From Paracoccaceae bacterium (GTDB lineage Bacteria > Pseudomonadota > Alphaproteobacteria > Rhodobacterales > Rhodobacteraceae): DNA of 63,850 bases. Below the pieces are notes generated by a model. That model worked only from the letters and a program-made list of their open reading frames with translations, had not been told where the DNA came from and made no database searches. The stretch lies in contig JABSSD010000218.1 in NCBI GenBank assembly GCA_013214575.1, forward strand, positions 1 to 63,850. The letters are read 5' to 3'. Within the stretch, counting starts at the first letter, position 1, and every line of letters starts with the position of its first letter. Positions 8,297 to 16,367 of this stretch are shown here, in pieces. A program made the translations under genes and the position numbers.

Positions 8297-9152
8297 TCGA
8301 TCTGGCCCAATCCCAGTACATATCCCGCAGTTGCTTTGCCACCGGTCCAATTTGATACTGGCAATCGTCAAAAGCGGTAACCGGGGTGACCTTGTTCATA
8401 TTGCCAGAGGTGAACACCTCGTCCGCCGCCTCGAAATCAGCATAGCCCAGCACCGTCTCATGTACGGTGATGCCATTGGCGCGCAGGTTGGTGATATGGC
8501 GGGCGCGGGTGATACCGCTAAGAAAAGTGCCATTGGCGATCGGGGTAAACACCTCGCCGTCGCGCACCATAAAGATATTGGCGGTGGCGGTTTCTGCCAC
8601 ATTGCCAAGGGCATCCAGCACCAGAGCGTTAGAGAACCCCTTGGACTGGGCCTCGCGGAGCATGCGGGCGTTGTTGGGATACAGGCAACCGGCCTTGGCG
8701 TTGATCACTGCGCTGTCCAGCACCGGGCGACAGAACCGGGTGCGGGTCAGGGTGGCGCTGGCGCTGGCAGGGGCCATTGGGATCTGCTCCAGGCAGAGCG
8801 CAAACCCGGTGGTCTCGGAGCAGGGAGCGATGGTGGTGACATCGCCGTCGATACCCCAGTACATCGGCCGGATATAGACTGCGGCGCCAGTGTCATATGA
8901 CGCCAGACCTTCGCCTGCGATGGCCACCATGTCGCCAACAGTGACGGTAGGAGTCAGCATCAGGGCCTCGGCCGAGCGGTTGACGCGGGCGCAATGCAGG
9001 TCCAGATCAGGGGTCATCCCATCAAAGAGCCGGGCGCCGTCAAACACCGAAGAGCCAAGCCAGGCCGCGTGATCAGCCGCCCGCATGATCGGCAGGTTGC
9101 CGTCGTGCCAGCTGCCATTGAAATAAGTGCGGATATTGCTGCCAGTCGCCAT
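8289..9152 (-). CDS. ilvE: class IV aminotransferase, branched-chain type
   Basis: A 287-residue PLP enzyme of fold type IV. The N-terminus (YFNGSWHDGNLPIMRAADHA) and SSVFDGARLF are typical of IlvE-like branched-chain aminotransferases. The PLP lysine lies in SAVINAKAGCLYPNNARM and the phosphate-binding part near GNVAETATANIFMVRDGEVF. It would interconvert Leu, Ile or Val and their keto acids, though D-amino-acid or aminodeoxychorismate-lyase-like activities occur in the same family. It shares its upstream region with the tubulin-ligase-like gene (see repeats at 9189 and 10498). Confidence 0.8.
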   Translation of the reverse strand: MATGSNIRTYFNGSWHDGNLPIMRAADHAAWLGSSVFDGARLFDGMTPDLDLHCARVNRSAEALMLTPTVTVGDMVAIAGEGLASYDTGAAVYIRPMYWGIDGDVTTIAPCSETTGFALCLEQIPMAPASASATLTRTRFCRPVLDSAVINAKAGCLYPNNARMLREAQSKGFSNALVLDALGNVAETATANIFMVRDGEVFTPIANGTFLSGITRARHITNLRANGITVHETVLGYADFEAADEVFTSGNMNKVTPVTAFDDCQYQIGPVAKQLRDMYWDWARSNG

Positions 9153-9188
9153 CAGTGTGCCTCGGGGGAAAGTGGGGGTTGAGGGAGA

Positions 9189-9222
9189 CTAGGCAGAGAT
9201 GGGTCAGTCGTCCAGACCTTTT
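9189..9222 (-). repeat. promoter-region repeat, copy A
   Basis: CTAGGCAG, then ATGGGTCAG, then CGTCCAGACC followed by TTT: a 34-base block 37 bases upstream of the ilvE-like start codon. The same block, with about five differences, occurs at 10,498, 34 bases upstream of the next gene on the same strand. A shared promoter or operator is the simplest reading. Confidence 0.6.
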
Positions 9223-9336
9223 ATGAGATGCGCCTGGGGCTGCGGTACGGCGCGCAAGAAACGGCCAGGCGGCTCAGCCCAGCCTTGGCTAGGGGGGGGC
9301 GTTGAAAGGGTGGTGTTATCCGGTGATGACGGGATT

Positions 9337-10464
9337 CTACTCGGCCTCATCTACAACCCATTGGTATTTGTCCACGCTTTGTAAGCCTTTGAGGCACCGA
9401 CCGCTGAGGCGACGATTGCGAATTTCCAGCATAATTCTTGCCGCCTCGCCGAGCATTGGCGGGATGACATCGCGTTTCACCACGTCACTAAAGCTCAAAC
9501 CGGGGCTTTTCTGCACCTCCAGTAGCCAGGGATTCAGGTCCTCGTCGAGTATCAGATCGGCGCCAAACACCGCAAAACAATCCCCTTGTTTCGGATAGTT
9601 TAGTTTCAGTTTTTCGCGCGACGCCAAGGAGACCGTATGAAGTATTAGCCGAATTTGCGGAATTAGGTGAGCCTGAAGGAAGTCTGCATCGGCAATTCCA
9701 AGCTGTTGGGACAAATAGCGCCCCAGGTCTTCGAATTTCCACTTCAAAACCACGCTCGGATCAAACCCGGGGTGGTTCTTTTGCTGATAAACATTGGTCA
9801 CATGCACCAGTTGATTGGTAAAATCGTCAAGTTTGTAAGGCAAACTGTTGAGCCGCACCGTTGCCTCAGGATATAGTAACACAAGCAACGGATCGAGACT
9901 GGCAATAAGCCAGTAGACCCGAAGTTCGGATTTTCGACCCTCCAACAGCAACGGGTTGTTTATGTACCGCTGCATGATTCCCTGATCACGCTTGGCGGTG
10001 ATGGGCTGCTGTCCCAGCGCCGCATATTGTGCCCGCAATTCATCGAATTGCCACATGATCTTGATGCCACGGCCCCTTGAATTGTTGCCGGGTTTGTAGA
10101 TCCATAGATTGTCAGGCGTGTCGATCTCGGGCAGTTGGCTGAAAAACATTTGCCGCTCGGCGGGGTCATACAGCCGATAACTCTCCCGGTAAAATTGCGA
10201 CATCACCAGTGAGCTTTTGGTTCGCCGCTGATCGTGTTGGGCCAGCGTTTCTGTCAAATACCCCTTGTTGATGATCGCCGACTCATTTTGAAAGTGATTG
10301 ATGAGCTGGTAGGGGGCCAGATCGCCAATTTTCCGTTTGTAATTCTTGCGAAGCCAAAGAATTGCGGCATCCCGATGCTGGGATGTTTCTTTATGGCCTT
10401 CAAGATGCATCGCTTTTCTGGCCGCCCTGGAGCTCCGGTCAAAATAAATGTCGTCTGAAGCCAT
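9337..10464 (-). CDS. tubulin-tyrosine-ligase-like ATP-grasp protein
   Basis: A 375-residue protein with the full motif set of the tubulin-tyrosine ligase (TTL) family. It has YKPGNNSRGRGI at 123-134 (nucleotide-binding lysine and glycine loop), QRYINNPLLLEGRKSELRVY at 165-184, and FGADLILDEDLNPWLLEVQ at 300-318 with the metal-binding Glu. TTL enzymes join an amino acid (Tyr, Glu or Gly) to a protein by ATP-dependent amide formation, mostly on eukaryotic tubulin. Bacterial members are uncommon and uncharacterised as far as I know. No tubulin or FtsZ gene is nearby. The target is unknown; a peptide ligase activity is likely from the intact ATP-grasp residues. Confidence 0.85.
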   Translation of the reverse strand: MASDDIYFDRSSRAARKAMHLEGHKETSQHRDAAILWLRKNYKRKIGDLAPYQLINHFQNESAIINKGYLTETLAQHDQRRTKSSLVMSQFYRESYRLYDPAERQMFFSQLPEIDTPDNLWIYKPGNNSRGRGIKIMWQFDELRAQYAALGQQPITAKRDQGIMQRYINNPLLLEGRKSELRVYWLIASLDPLLVLLYPEATVRLNSLPYKLDDFTNQLVHVTNVYQQKNHPGFDPSVVLKWKFEDLGRYLSQQLGIADADFLQAHLIPQIRLILHTVSLASREKLKLNYPKQGDCFAVFGADLILDEDLNPWLLEVQKSPGLSFSDVVKRDVIPPMLGEAARIMLEIRNRRLSGRCLKGLQSVDKYQWVVDEAE

Positions 10465-10497
10465 GGGATGTCTCGGCGAAATGAGGTTTGGGGAATC

Positions 10498-10531
10498 CTA
10501 GGCAGCAATGGGTCAGCCGTCCAGACCGTTA
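10498..10531 (-). repeat. promoter-region repeat, copy B
   Basis: Diverged copy of the block at 9189-9222, 34 bases upstream of the TTL-like start codon. CTAGGCAG, ATGGGTCAG and CGTCCAGACC are identical in both copies. The sequence beyond the block differs, which suggests either selection on the block or an old duplication of the promoter. Confidence 0.6.
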
Positions 10532-10691
10532 TGCGTTCGGGGGGCTGTTGCGCGTAGGGGCAATTTGGCATCGGCCAGGGCAATGTTTGGGCGGCGCGGC
10601 AATGCGCCTCGGGGTTGCGTTTCACTTCTATACACAATCGAAAGCTCTAGTTATGGTTCCGGGTATAGATAATTGCTTGGATTGATCCCTG

Positions 10692-11690
10692 ATGAAAACT
10701 CTTTTTCCAGCCCTCGTGGCTCTGCTTATTTCGTTTGCACTGCCTGCAAGGGCTGTCGAAATTCCCGGACAAGACAGCCCTGCCTTTCAGACCGCCCTGC
10801 AAGATTGGTTGGACGGGAAAGACATGACAGCGCTGACCCAACTGGCGGAACTGGCGCGACAGGACAATCGCGCCGCTCAGATATTTCTCGCGCGGGTGGC
10901 CGAAGAAACGCATCTTCATGCGCATGTTACCGGTTCTCTGCCCCGGGCTGAAAGAATGGCCTTGCTGCGCCAACCCGGCGGATTGTCGGGTAAAAGCTGG
11001 CTGAAGGCCGCGCAGGTGGATGTGCCTTTGGCAATGGCTATCTTGCAGTCCAAGAACATCAGAGAACGGGAGAGAGCAGGAGCGACTCTCTTGGAATACG
11101 GCGAATCCACTCTAGCGCTCAGGCTGGCGAATACGCTCATGCAGAATTGGCAGTTTTCCGAAGCGCGCCGGATACTTGTGTTGATGGACCTAAGCCTCGG
11201 CGCGGTTAAGGTCCTGATGTTTTCGGTTGTAAATAAAGGCGCTATGGGGCGCCCGTTGTTTGGGCCAGAAGAACATCGTGTTCAAAATCATGTCGACCCA
11301 GTGACTGGTATCAGCGTTGCTGCTCAACTCGCTGTTTTCCCTGAACCGCTCCGTGTTTTCTTTGAAGACAAGCGATATAGAGAGTTTGTCTTGACAGGTG
11401 TGATGGAGGTTCCTGAGCTTGAACCTGCCATAAGCTGGTGCAGTGCCCATTGTGGAAGGAGTGTTCCACAGTGTGTCCTTGCAGCTTCGTTTGTTGGTCA
11501 AGGAAAATATAGTCCATTTTCCAGTCCAGTGGAGAGCCTGTTGCCGAATGATGTGTATTGGTCCAGTTCCAGAATTGAGGCGGATATCGCCCGAAGTGCG
11601 CCTGACCTAACTCACTACGGCAAGTATCTTCGCAAGTATGACGCATGTTTTGTTGAAACAGTGAACGCTTTTCAAGCACAGGCGCGCTGA
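10692..11690 (+). CDS. secreted protein of unknown function
   Basis: A 332-residue protein with a clear Sec signal peptide (MKTLFPALVALLISFALPAR, cleavage after ARA). The following part (FQTALQDWLDGKDMTALTQL, then LAELARQDNRAAQIFLARVA) looks like a helical Sel1/TPR-like repeat region. The C-terminal half has four to five cysteines (CSAHCGRSVPQCV and YDACFVE) that could form disulfides in the periplasm. I do not recognise the family. It stands alone, divergent from the TTL-like gene, with no clear ribosome site; translation may be weak. Base composition becomes less GC-rich in the second half. Confidence 0.6.
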   Translation: MKTLFPALVALLISFALPARAVEIPGQDSPAFQTALQDWLDGKDMTALTQLAELARQDNRAAQIFLARVAEETHLHAHVTGSLPRAERMALLRQPGGLSGKSWLKAAQVDVPLAMAILQSKNIRERERAGATLLEYGESTLALRLANTLMQNWQFSEARRILVLMDLSLGAVKVLMFSVVNKGAMGRPLFGPEEHRVQNHVDPVTGISVAAQLAVFPEPLRVFFEDKRYREFVLTGVMEVPELEPAISWCSAHCGRSVPQCVLAASFVGQGKYSPFSSPVESLLPNDVYWSSSRIEADIARSAPDLTHYGKYLRKYDACFVETVNAFQAQAR

Positions 11691-11697
11691 GTCCGTT

Positions 11698-11775
11698 TTG
11701 CGACTGCGCGCCGCCAGGCGCGCCACGCCCAAGGGGAACGGGGGCATCTTTGATGCTCCCGTTCCGGGCGGGAGA
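11698..11775. repeat. palindromic intergenic repeat
   Basis: After the secreted-protein gene, GGGAACGGGGGCATC pairs imperfectly with GATGCTCCCGTTCC around TTT (about 11,736-11,767). The flanking text ACGCCCAAGGGGAACGGG resembles positions 24-38 of the window. The block sits between two convergent genes and could serve as a bidirectional terminator. Confidence 0.45.
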
Positions 11776-11790
11776 CCATGGGTGCCGACC

Positions 11791-12552
11791 TCAGGACGCG
11801 GGCTTCAAGCCGTGTTTTGCCAGCGCCGCGGTGGCCGCTTGCTGCCAGCGGGCCTTGAGCGCCGCGTTGCTGGTCTTGCGCAGCCCCATGGCCCTGAGCC
11901 CGTCGAATTTCTGCGAACTTTCAGTGCCAAAGCTGGCGGCGACGCGGGGCCACCAGTAGTTTACCAAACCCTGCAAGGCGGCGGCGGGGCGCTGTTCGGA
12001 CAGGTTGCTCAGGCCTTTGTCCGCCAGTTCGGCATGCTGTGCTTCGATCGGCAGGATGGTGCGAAAAGCCTCGGCCAGGGGCTGGTAGGAGACCTGCTGC
12101 AACTCATCAAGCTGCACCGCCACAGCGAGCCCCATCAGCAGGTTCATCACCACCGCATCTGCCCAGCCGGTGAGGGGGGCGTTGAACACCGCCAGCCGCA
12201 TATCGTGATCGCTGCGATGCTGGGTGACAGCAGCGTCCCGGGGCAGGCGTGCGGTCCAGGGGTGGTGGCTGGCATAGCGTGTGGTGTCGGCGCCAAACTC
12301 TCCCATCAGGGTCAGGACACGATCGGCGTTGGCGGTCTTTTCATACACGATCCGTGCCGCTGCCATTCGTTCGCGGACACCGGGGCCGGCGTTGATCACC
12401 TCGGCAAAACCTGCCGCGCCGGCCAGTTCGCTGTCGACAAAGATCGCCATGATTTTCATCAACTCAGCGCGGTAGCGCGGCGGCACATTGCTGGGACTGG
12501 TCAGCACGCCGCCGGCGGCGAGGTAGTTTTCAATGCTCATATCATCGGCCAT
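11791..12552 (-). CDS. ferritin-like protein related to PaaA/PaaC, end of paa operon
   Basis: A 253-residue helical protein. VDSELAGAAGF, LTLMGEFGADTTRYASHHPW and LPIEAQHAELADKGL carry Glu and Glu-x2-His patterns that resemble the ligands of a ferritin-like diiron four-helix bundle, as in the phenylacetyl-CoA epoxidase subunits. It is the last gene of the paa operon, 23 bases after paaE. It is distinct from PaaA and PaaC encoded upstream and may be an additional component or a repair or accessory factor. The role is inferred from context. The start at 12552 gives the sequence MADDMSIENY and has a GGAGAGACC ribosome site. Confidence 0.65.
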   Translation of the reverse strand: MADDMSIENYLAAGGVLTSPSNVPPRYRAELMKIMAIFVDSELAGAAGFAEVINAGPGVRERMAAARIVYEKTANADRVLTLMGEFGADTTRYASHHPWTARLPRDAAVTQHRSDHDMRLAVFNAPLTGWADAVVMNLLMGLAVAVQLDELQQVSYQPLAEAFRTILPIEAQHAELADKGLSNLSEQRPAAALQGLVNYWWPRVAASFGTESSQKFDGLRAMGLRKTSNAALKARWQQAATAALAKHGLKPAS

Positions 12553-12575
12553 GGTGGTCTCTCCATCCAAACGTT

Positions 12576-13649
12576 CTATTGATCGTAGTCTACCACCACG
12601 GTGTCGGTCACCGGATAGGACTGGCAGGACAGGACATAGCCCTTTTCGACTTCGTAATCCTCGAGCGAGTGATTGACCGCCATTTCCACTTCGCCTTCGA
12701 TCACCTTGCAGCGGCAGGTCGAACAGACCCCGGCCTTGCAGGCATAGGGCACATCCATATCATTGCCCAAAGCGGCATCGAGGATTGTCAGATCCTTGGC
12801 CATCTCGATGGTGCGGGTGGCGCCGTCCAGGGTGATGGCGGCGCGGGTCAGATTGCCACTGCTGGTGGCACCCGCCGAGACCGCCTTGCGGGCTGCGCGG
12901 CCCGGTTGGGCGCTGGCAAACAGTTCGAACTTGATTTGGGCGTCGTCCAGGCCGGCGGTGCGCAGGGCAGATGCGATGCCCAGCATCATCGGTTCGGGAC
13001 CGCAGATAAAGGCGGTGTCGGTGTTTTTGATGTCGATCCAATGCTGGAACAACAAAGCGCACTTCTCTTCTGTCACCAACCCGGTGAACAGGTCGATTTC
13101 CTGCGCGTCGCTTTCCAGGATGTGGATCACGTTGAGGCGGGTCATATAGAGGTTCTTCAGGTCCTCCAGCTCCTCGCGGAACATGATCGTGTTCACCCCC
13201 TTGTTGGCATAGACCAGCGTAAAGCGCGAGTTGGGCTCGGCGGCCAGGATGGTCTTTAGGATCGACAGCACCGGGGTGACGCCTGATCCGCCGGCAAAGC
13301 CGAGGTAGTGTTTGCTGGCATCCGCCGCAACCGGAGTGAAGAAGCTGCCCATCGGCGGCATCGCCTGCAGAGTGTCGCCGACCTTCAGGTCCTGATTGGC
13401 CCAGGTTGAAAAGGCACCGCCGTCAACGCGTTTGATGCCAACCTGCAAGATACCGTCGTCTTTGCCCGCACAGATCGAGTAGGACCTGCGCAGTTCTTCG
13501 CCGTCAAAGTCGCGGCGAAAGGTCAGGTACTGGCCCTGGGTAAAGTCAAAATGCTCAGCCGCGCCATTGACGGGCTTGAGGGTGACCACCACGGCGTCGC
13601 GGATGGTCTTGTGTATGTCTGTAACGGTCAGGTCGTGAAAGCGCGCCAT
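12576..13649 (-). CDS. paaE: phenylacetyl-CoA epoxidase reductase subunit PaaE
   Basis: A 357-residue flavin and iron-sulfur reductase. Residues 1-110 are a ferredoxin-reductase FAD domain with the RRSYSICAG flavin motif. An NAD(P)H domain with GFAGGSGVTPVLSILK follows. The C-terminus is a plant-type 2Fe-2S domain with C-x4-C-x2-C (CKAGVCSTCRC) and a final CQ near the end. It passes electrons from NADPH to the PaaA diiron centre. The start at 13649 (MARFHDLTV) follows a GGAGA ribosome site and comes 10 bases after the paaD stop. Confidence 0.95.
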   Translation of the reverse strand: MARFHDLTVTDIHKTIRDAVVVTLKPVNGAAEHFDFTQGQYLTFRRDFDGEELRRSYSICAGKDDGILQVGIKRVDGGAFSTWANQDLKVGDTLQAMPPMGSFFTPVAADASKHYLGFAGGSGVTPVLSILKTILAAEPNSRFTLVYANKGVNTIMFREELEDLKNLYMTRLNVIHILESDAQEIDLFTGLVTEEKCALLFQHWIDIKNTDTAFICGPEPMMLGIASALRTAGLDDAQIKFELFASAQPGRAARKAVSAGATSSGNLTRAAITLDGATRTIEMAKDLTILDAALGNDMDVPYACKAGVCSTCRCKVIEGEVEMAVNHSLEDYEVEKGYVLSCQSYPVTDTVVVDYDQ

Positions 13650-13659
13650 GGGTGTCTCC

Positions 13660-14121
13660 TCAGATGCACTTGAAATAATCAAAAGGTTCAAGGCAGTCTT
13701 GGCAGCGCCAGTGAGCCTTGCAGGGGGTCGAGCCAAACTGGCTGACCTTGGTGAGGTTGGTACTGCGGCAGTTCGGGCATCTTTCCGGTCCGCCTGCGGG
13801 TTGCGGCGGCGCGATGCCGTAGGCTTCCAGCTTGTCGCGGCCCTTATCGCTGAGCCAATCGGTGGTCCAGGCGGGGGAGATCTGGGTTTTCAGTTGCAGT
13901 TTTTCGATGCCGTGATCGCGCAGCGCGGTTTCGATATCGAGGTTGATGATCGAGGTTGCCGGGCAGCCCGAGTAGGTTGGCGTGACCGAGACGGTCAGCA
14001 TATCGCCGTTCCACTCGACGCCGCGAATGATGCCCAGATCCACCAGCGAGATCACCGGGATTTCCGGATCAGGCACGCCGTCCAGCCATTGCCAGATCTG
14101 CTCTGAGGAGGGTCGCGTCAT
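13660..14121 (-). CDS. paaD: phenylacetyl-CoA epoxidase assembly protein PaaD
   Basis: A 153-residue protein with a DUF59/MIP18 domain at the front (WLDGVPDPEIPVISLVDLGI) and a zinc-ribbon-like tail (CPNCRSTNLT and CKAHWRCQDC). PaaD is needed for epoxidase maturation, probably iron-sulfur delivery, and is not part of the catalytic core. The start at 14121 is chosen because AAGGAAGG lies 7 bases before it; the ATG two codons earlier is too close to that site. Confidence 0.92.
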   Translation of the reverse strand: MTRPSSEQIWQWLDGVPDPEIPVISLVDLGIIRGVEWNGDMLTVSVTPTYSGCPATSIINLDIETALRDHGIEKLQLKTQISPAWTTDWLSDKGRDKLEAYGIAPPQPAGGPERCPNCRSTNLTKVSQFGSTPCKAHWRCQDCLEPFDYFKCI

Positions 14122-14161
14122 GTCCATGCCTTCCTTGGGTTTCAAACGTCGCGTCTTGCAC

Positions 14162-14205
14162 CGGAATTTTTGAAAATTCCGTCCCGGTTTCTTGCAAGAA
14201 ACCGG
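14162..14205. repeat. two adjacent palindromes between paaC and paaD
   Basis: CGGAATTTT and AAAATTCCG form a 9-base stem with a 2-base loop (14,162-14,181). Directly after it, CCGGTTTCTTG and CAAGAAACCGG make a perfect 22-base palindrome (14,184-14,205). They sit inside an otherwise tightly packed operon in a 101-base gap. They could be an mRNA-stabilising structure or part of a dispersed repeat family; a related palindrome is at 38,775. Confidence 0.6.
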
Positions 14206-14222
14206 ATGTAATTGCTGGCCGG

Positions 14223-14996
14223 TTACCAGTTGGCGCCGGGATAGGCGCGTTGCAGCCATTGCATCTGGGTCAGCAGATGGCCCAGGTGTTCGGTGTGCAT
14301 CTTGCCGCTGCGACCGCCCTTGTGGCCAAAGCTGCTGTCCGGGATGGTCAGCGTGGCCGTCGCCAGAATACGTCCGATCAAGGCATCGTATTCGTCGCGC
14401 AAGCTGGCCGGGTCGGGGGCGATGCCGGCGGCAACCATTTCGGCGTCGATGGCATCCGACTGGAACATCTCGCCCACATAGGGCCACAGATAATCCAGCG
14501 CCTCTTGCATGCGGCGATGGCTTTCCTCGGTGCCGTCGCCCAGACCAACAACAGTGTCGGCAGAGCGCTCCAGATGGTAGGCCACTTCCTTGCTGGTTTT
14601 CTCGGCAATACCGGCAACCCGGCTGTCCGAGGATGTCATCAACCGGCCCAGCTGGATCGAATGCCAGGCATCAAACAGGAACTGGCGCATCAGGGTGCGG
14701 CCAAAGTCACCATTTGGCACCTCGACCAGCAGAATATTGCGAAAATCCCAGACGTCGCGCAGGAAGGCGATGTCATCAGCAGATTTGCCTTCGCCCTCAA
14801 CCTCGCCCGCAAGACCCAGCCAGAACCGGGTCTGACCGATCAGATCCAGCGCGGTATTGGCCAGCGCAATGTCTTCCTCCAGCACCGGCGAATGGCCACA
14901 CCATTCGCTGACCCGGTGGCCCAGGATCAGGGTGTTGTCGCCCATCCTGAGCAGAAACTGCAGGAAAGCCTGGTCCCTTGTGATTGGGGCGGTCAT
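14223..14996 (-). CDS. paaC: phenylacetyl-CoA epoxidase subunit PaaC
   Basis: A 257-residue structural subunit of the epoxidase that pairs with PaaA. The opening FLLRMGDNTLILGHRVSEWC and the helix with LANTALDLIGQTRFWL are typical. Known PaaC proteins keep the ferritin-like fold but do not hold the catalytic diiron site. The ATG overlaps the paaB stop by one base (TAATG-like junction at 14,996), which shows tight coupling. Confidence 0.94.
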   Translation of the reverse strand: MTAPITRDQAFLQFLLRMGDNTLILGHRVSEWCGHSPVLEEDIALANTALDLIGQTRFWLGLAGEVEGEGKSADDIAFLRDVWDFRNILLVEVPNGDFGRTLMRQFLFDAWHSIQLGRLMTSSDSRVAGIAEKTSKEVAYHLERSADTVVGLGDGTEESHRRMQEALDYLWPYVGEMFQSDAIDAEMVAAGIAPDPASLRDEYDALIGRILATATLTIPDSSFGHKGGRSGKMHTEHLGHLLTQMQWLQRAYPGANW

Positions 14997-15280
14997 TACA
15001 TAGCTCCAATATCGTCAGGAATGTCAAAGAAGGTCGGGTGGCGATAGACCTTGGATTCCGAGGGCTCATACAGCGGGCCTTTGTCGCTGGGCGAGGAGGC
15101 GGCGATGTGGTTGGATTCGACCACCCAGATCGACTGACCTTCGTTGCGACGGGTATAGACGTCGCGGGCGTTCTTGATCGCCATTTTCGCGTCAGGCGCG
15201 TGCAGGCTGCCCACGTGGCGGTGGCTCATGCCGTGCTGGCCGCGGATAAAGACTTCCCAAAGGGGCCATTCGTTTTTCAT
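14996..15280 (-). CDS. paaB: phenylacetyl-CoA epoxidase subunit PaaB
   Basis: A 94-residue small subunit needed for assembly and activity of the PaaABCE complex. The sequence MKNEWPLWEVFIRGQHGMSH and the later WVVESNHIAASSPSDK are family hallmarks. The ATG at 15,280 is preferred to the TTG two codons upstream, since GGAGG lies 8 bases before the ATG and only 2 before the TTG. Confidence 0.94.
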   Translation of the reverse strand: MKNEWPLWEVFIRGQHGMSHRHVGSLHAPDAKMAIKNARDVYTRRNEGQSIWVVESNHIAASSPSDKGPLYEPSESKVYRHPTFFDIPDDIGAM

Positions 15281-15301
15281 GTTCAATTCCTCCTCGAGAG
15301 A

Positions 15302-16294
15302 TTATTCGGCTGCAACCTTGGCAGCGGCTTTCTTTCTGGCGTGGGCCAGCAGCCCGTCGCGGACCCATTTGCCGTCGTCCCAGGCCTTGTTGCGGGCGGC
15401 GAGCCGGTCGACGTTGCAGGGGCCGTTGCCTTTGATCACATCAAAGAACTCGGACCAGTCGGGATCGGTGTAATCATAATGGCCGCGCTCCTCGTTCCAC
15501 TTGGTGCCAGGATCCGGCAGGTCGAGACCGAGGAATTCGATCTGTGGCACGGTTTGATCGACAAACTTCTGACGCAGCTCGTCATTGGTGTTCATCTTGA
15601 TCCGCCAGGCCATCGACTGTTCCGAGTGGACCGAGTCCTTGTCAGGAGGGCCAAACATCATCAGCGCCGGGAACCACAGACGGTTGACGGAATCCTGCGC
15701 CATTTTCTTTTGCGCCGGGGTGCCTTCGGCCATCTTGCGGATGGCGTCAAACCCCTGCCGCGCGTGAAAGCTTTCTTCTTTGCAGACCCGGACCATGGCG
15801 CGGGCATAGGGGCCAAACGAGGTCCGCTGCAGCGGCACCTGGTTGATGATCGCAGCGCCATCGACCAGCCAGCCCACGGCGCCGATGTCGGACCAGTTCA
15901 GGGTTGGGTAGTTGAAGATCGACGAGTATTTCATGCGGCCGTCCAGCAGCATTTCGGTCAGATCATCCCGCGATACGCCCAGCGTTTCGGCGGCACAGTA
16001 CAGATACAAGCCATGGCCGGCCTCGTCCTGCACCTTGGCCAGCAGGATCGCCTTGCGCTCTAGCGTCGGGGCACGGGTGATCCAGTTGCCCTCGGGCAAT
16101 TGGCCAACGATTTCACTATGGGCGTGCTGACCAATCTGACGGATCAGGGTCTTGCGATAAGCCGGCGGCATCCAGTCTTTCGGCTCGATTTTCTCACCGG
16201 CGTCGATACGGGCCTGAAAGGCGGCCTCTTGCGGGGTCATTTCGGCGGTGGTTTTGACATCTTTGCCGGTTGATTGAACCATCTGTGCATACAT
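15302..16294 (-). CDS. paaA: phenylacetyl-CoA epoxidase catalytic subunit PaaA
   Basis: A 330-residue diiron oxygenase. The helices with [20 protein letters not shown] and [17 protein letters not shown] carry the E-x2-H ligand pairs of the diiron site. It forms 1,2-epoxyphenylacetyl-CoA from phenylacetyl-CoA and oxygen, the committed step of aerobic phenylacetate breakdown. First epoxidase gene of the operon, 21 bases before paaB and 73 bases after the thiolase gene. The Lys/Ala-rich C-terminus is ordinary for the family. Confidence 0.95.
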   Translation of the reverse strand: MYAQMVQSTGKDVKTTAEMTPQEAAFQARIDAGEKIEPKDWMPPAYRKTLIRQIGQHAHSEIVGQLPEGNWITRAPTLERKAILLAKVQDEAGHGLYLYCAAETLGVSRDDLTEMLLDGRMKYSSIFNYPTLNWSDIGAVGWLVDGAAIINQVPLQRTSFGPYARAMVRVCKEESFHARQGFDAIRKMAEGTPAQKKMAQDSVNRLWFPALMMFGPPDKDSVHSEQSMAWRIKMNTNDELRQKFVDQTVPQIEFLGLDLPDPGTKWNEERGHYDYTDPDWSEFFDVIKGNGPCNVDRLAARNKAWDDGKWVRDGLLAHARKKAAAKVAAE

Positions 16295-16333
16295 AATTCA
16301 GGTCTCCCTTATCATTCTGGTCGCGCAATTGGG

Positions 16334-16360
16334 TCCGAAAACCGGTGCCCACTTTTCGGA
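16334..16360. repeat. alphaproteobacterial palindromic repeat
   Basis: TCCGAAAA pairs with TTTTCGGA around an 11-base loop that contains ACCGGTGCC. It lies in the 73-base gap between the thiolase gene and paaA. The pattern resembles the dispersed repeat with CCGAAAA...TTTTCGG arms that is very common in Rhizobiales genomes. It ends just before the thiolase stop codon. Confidence 0.6.
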
Positions 16361-16367
16361 TCGCGCT

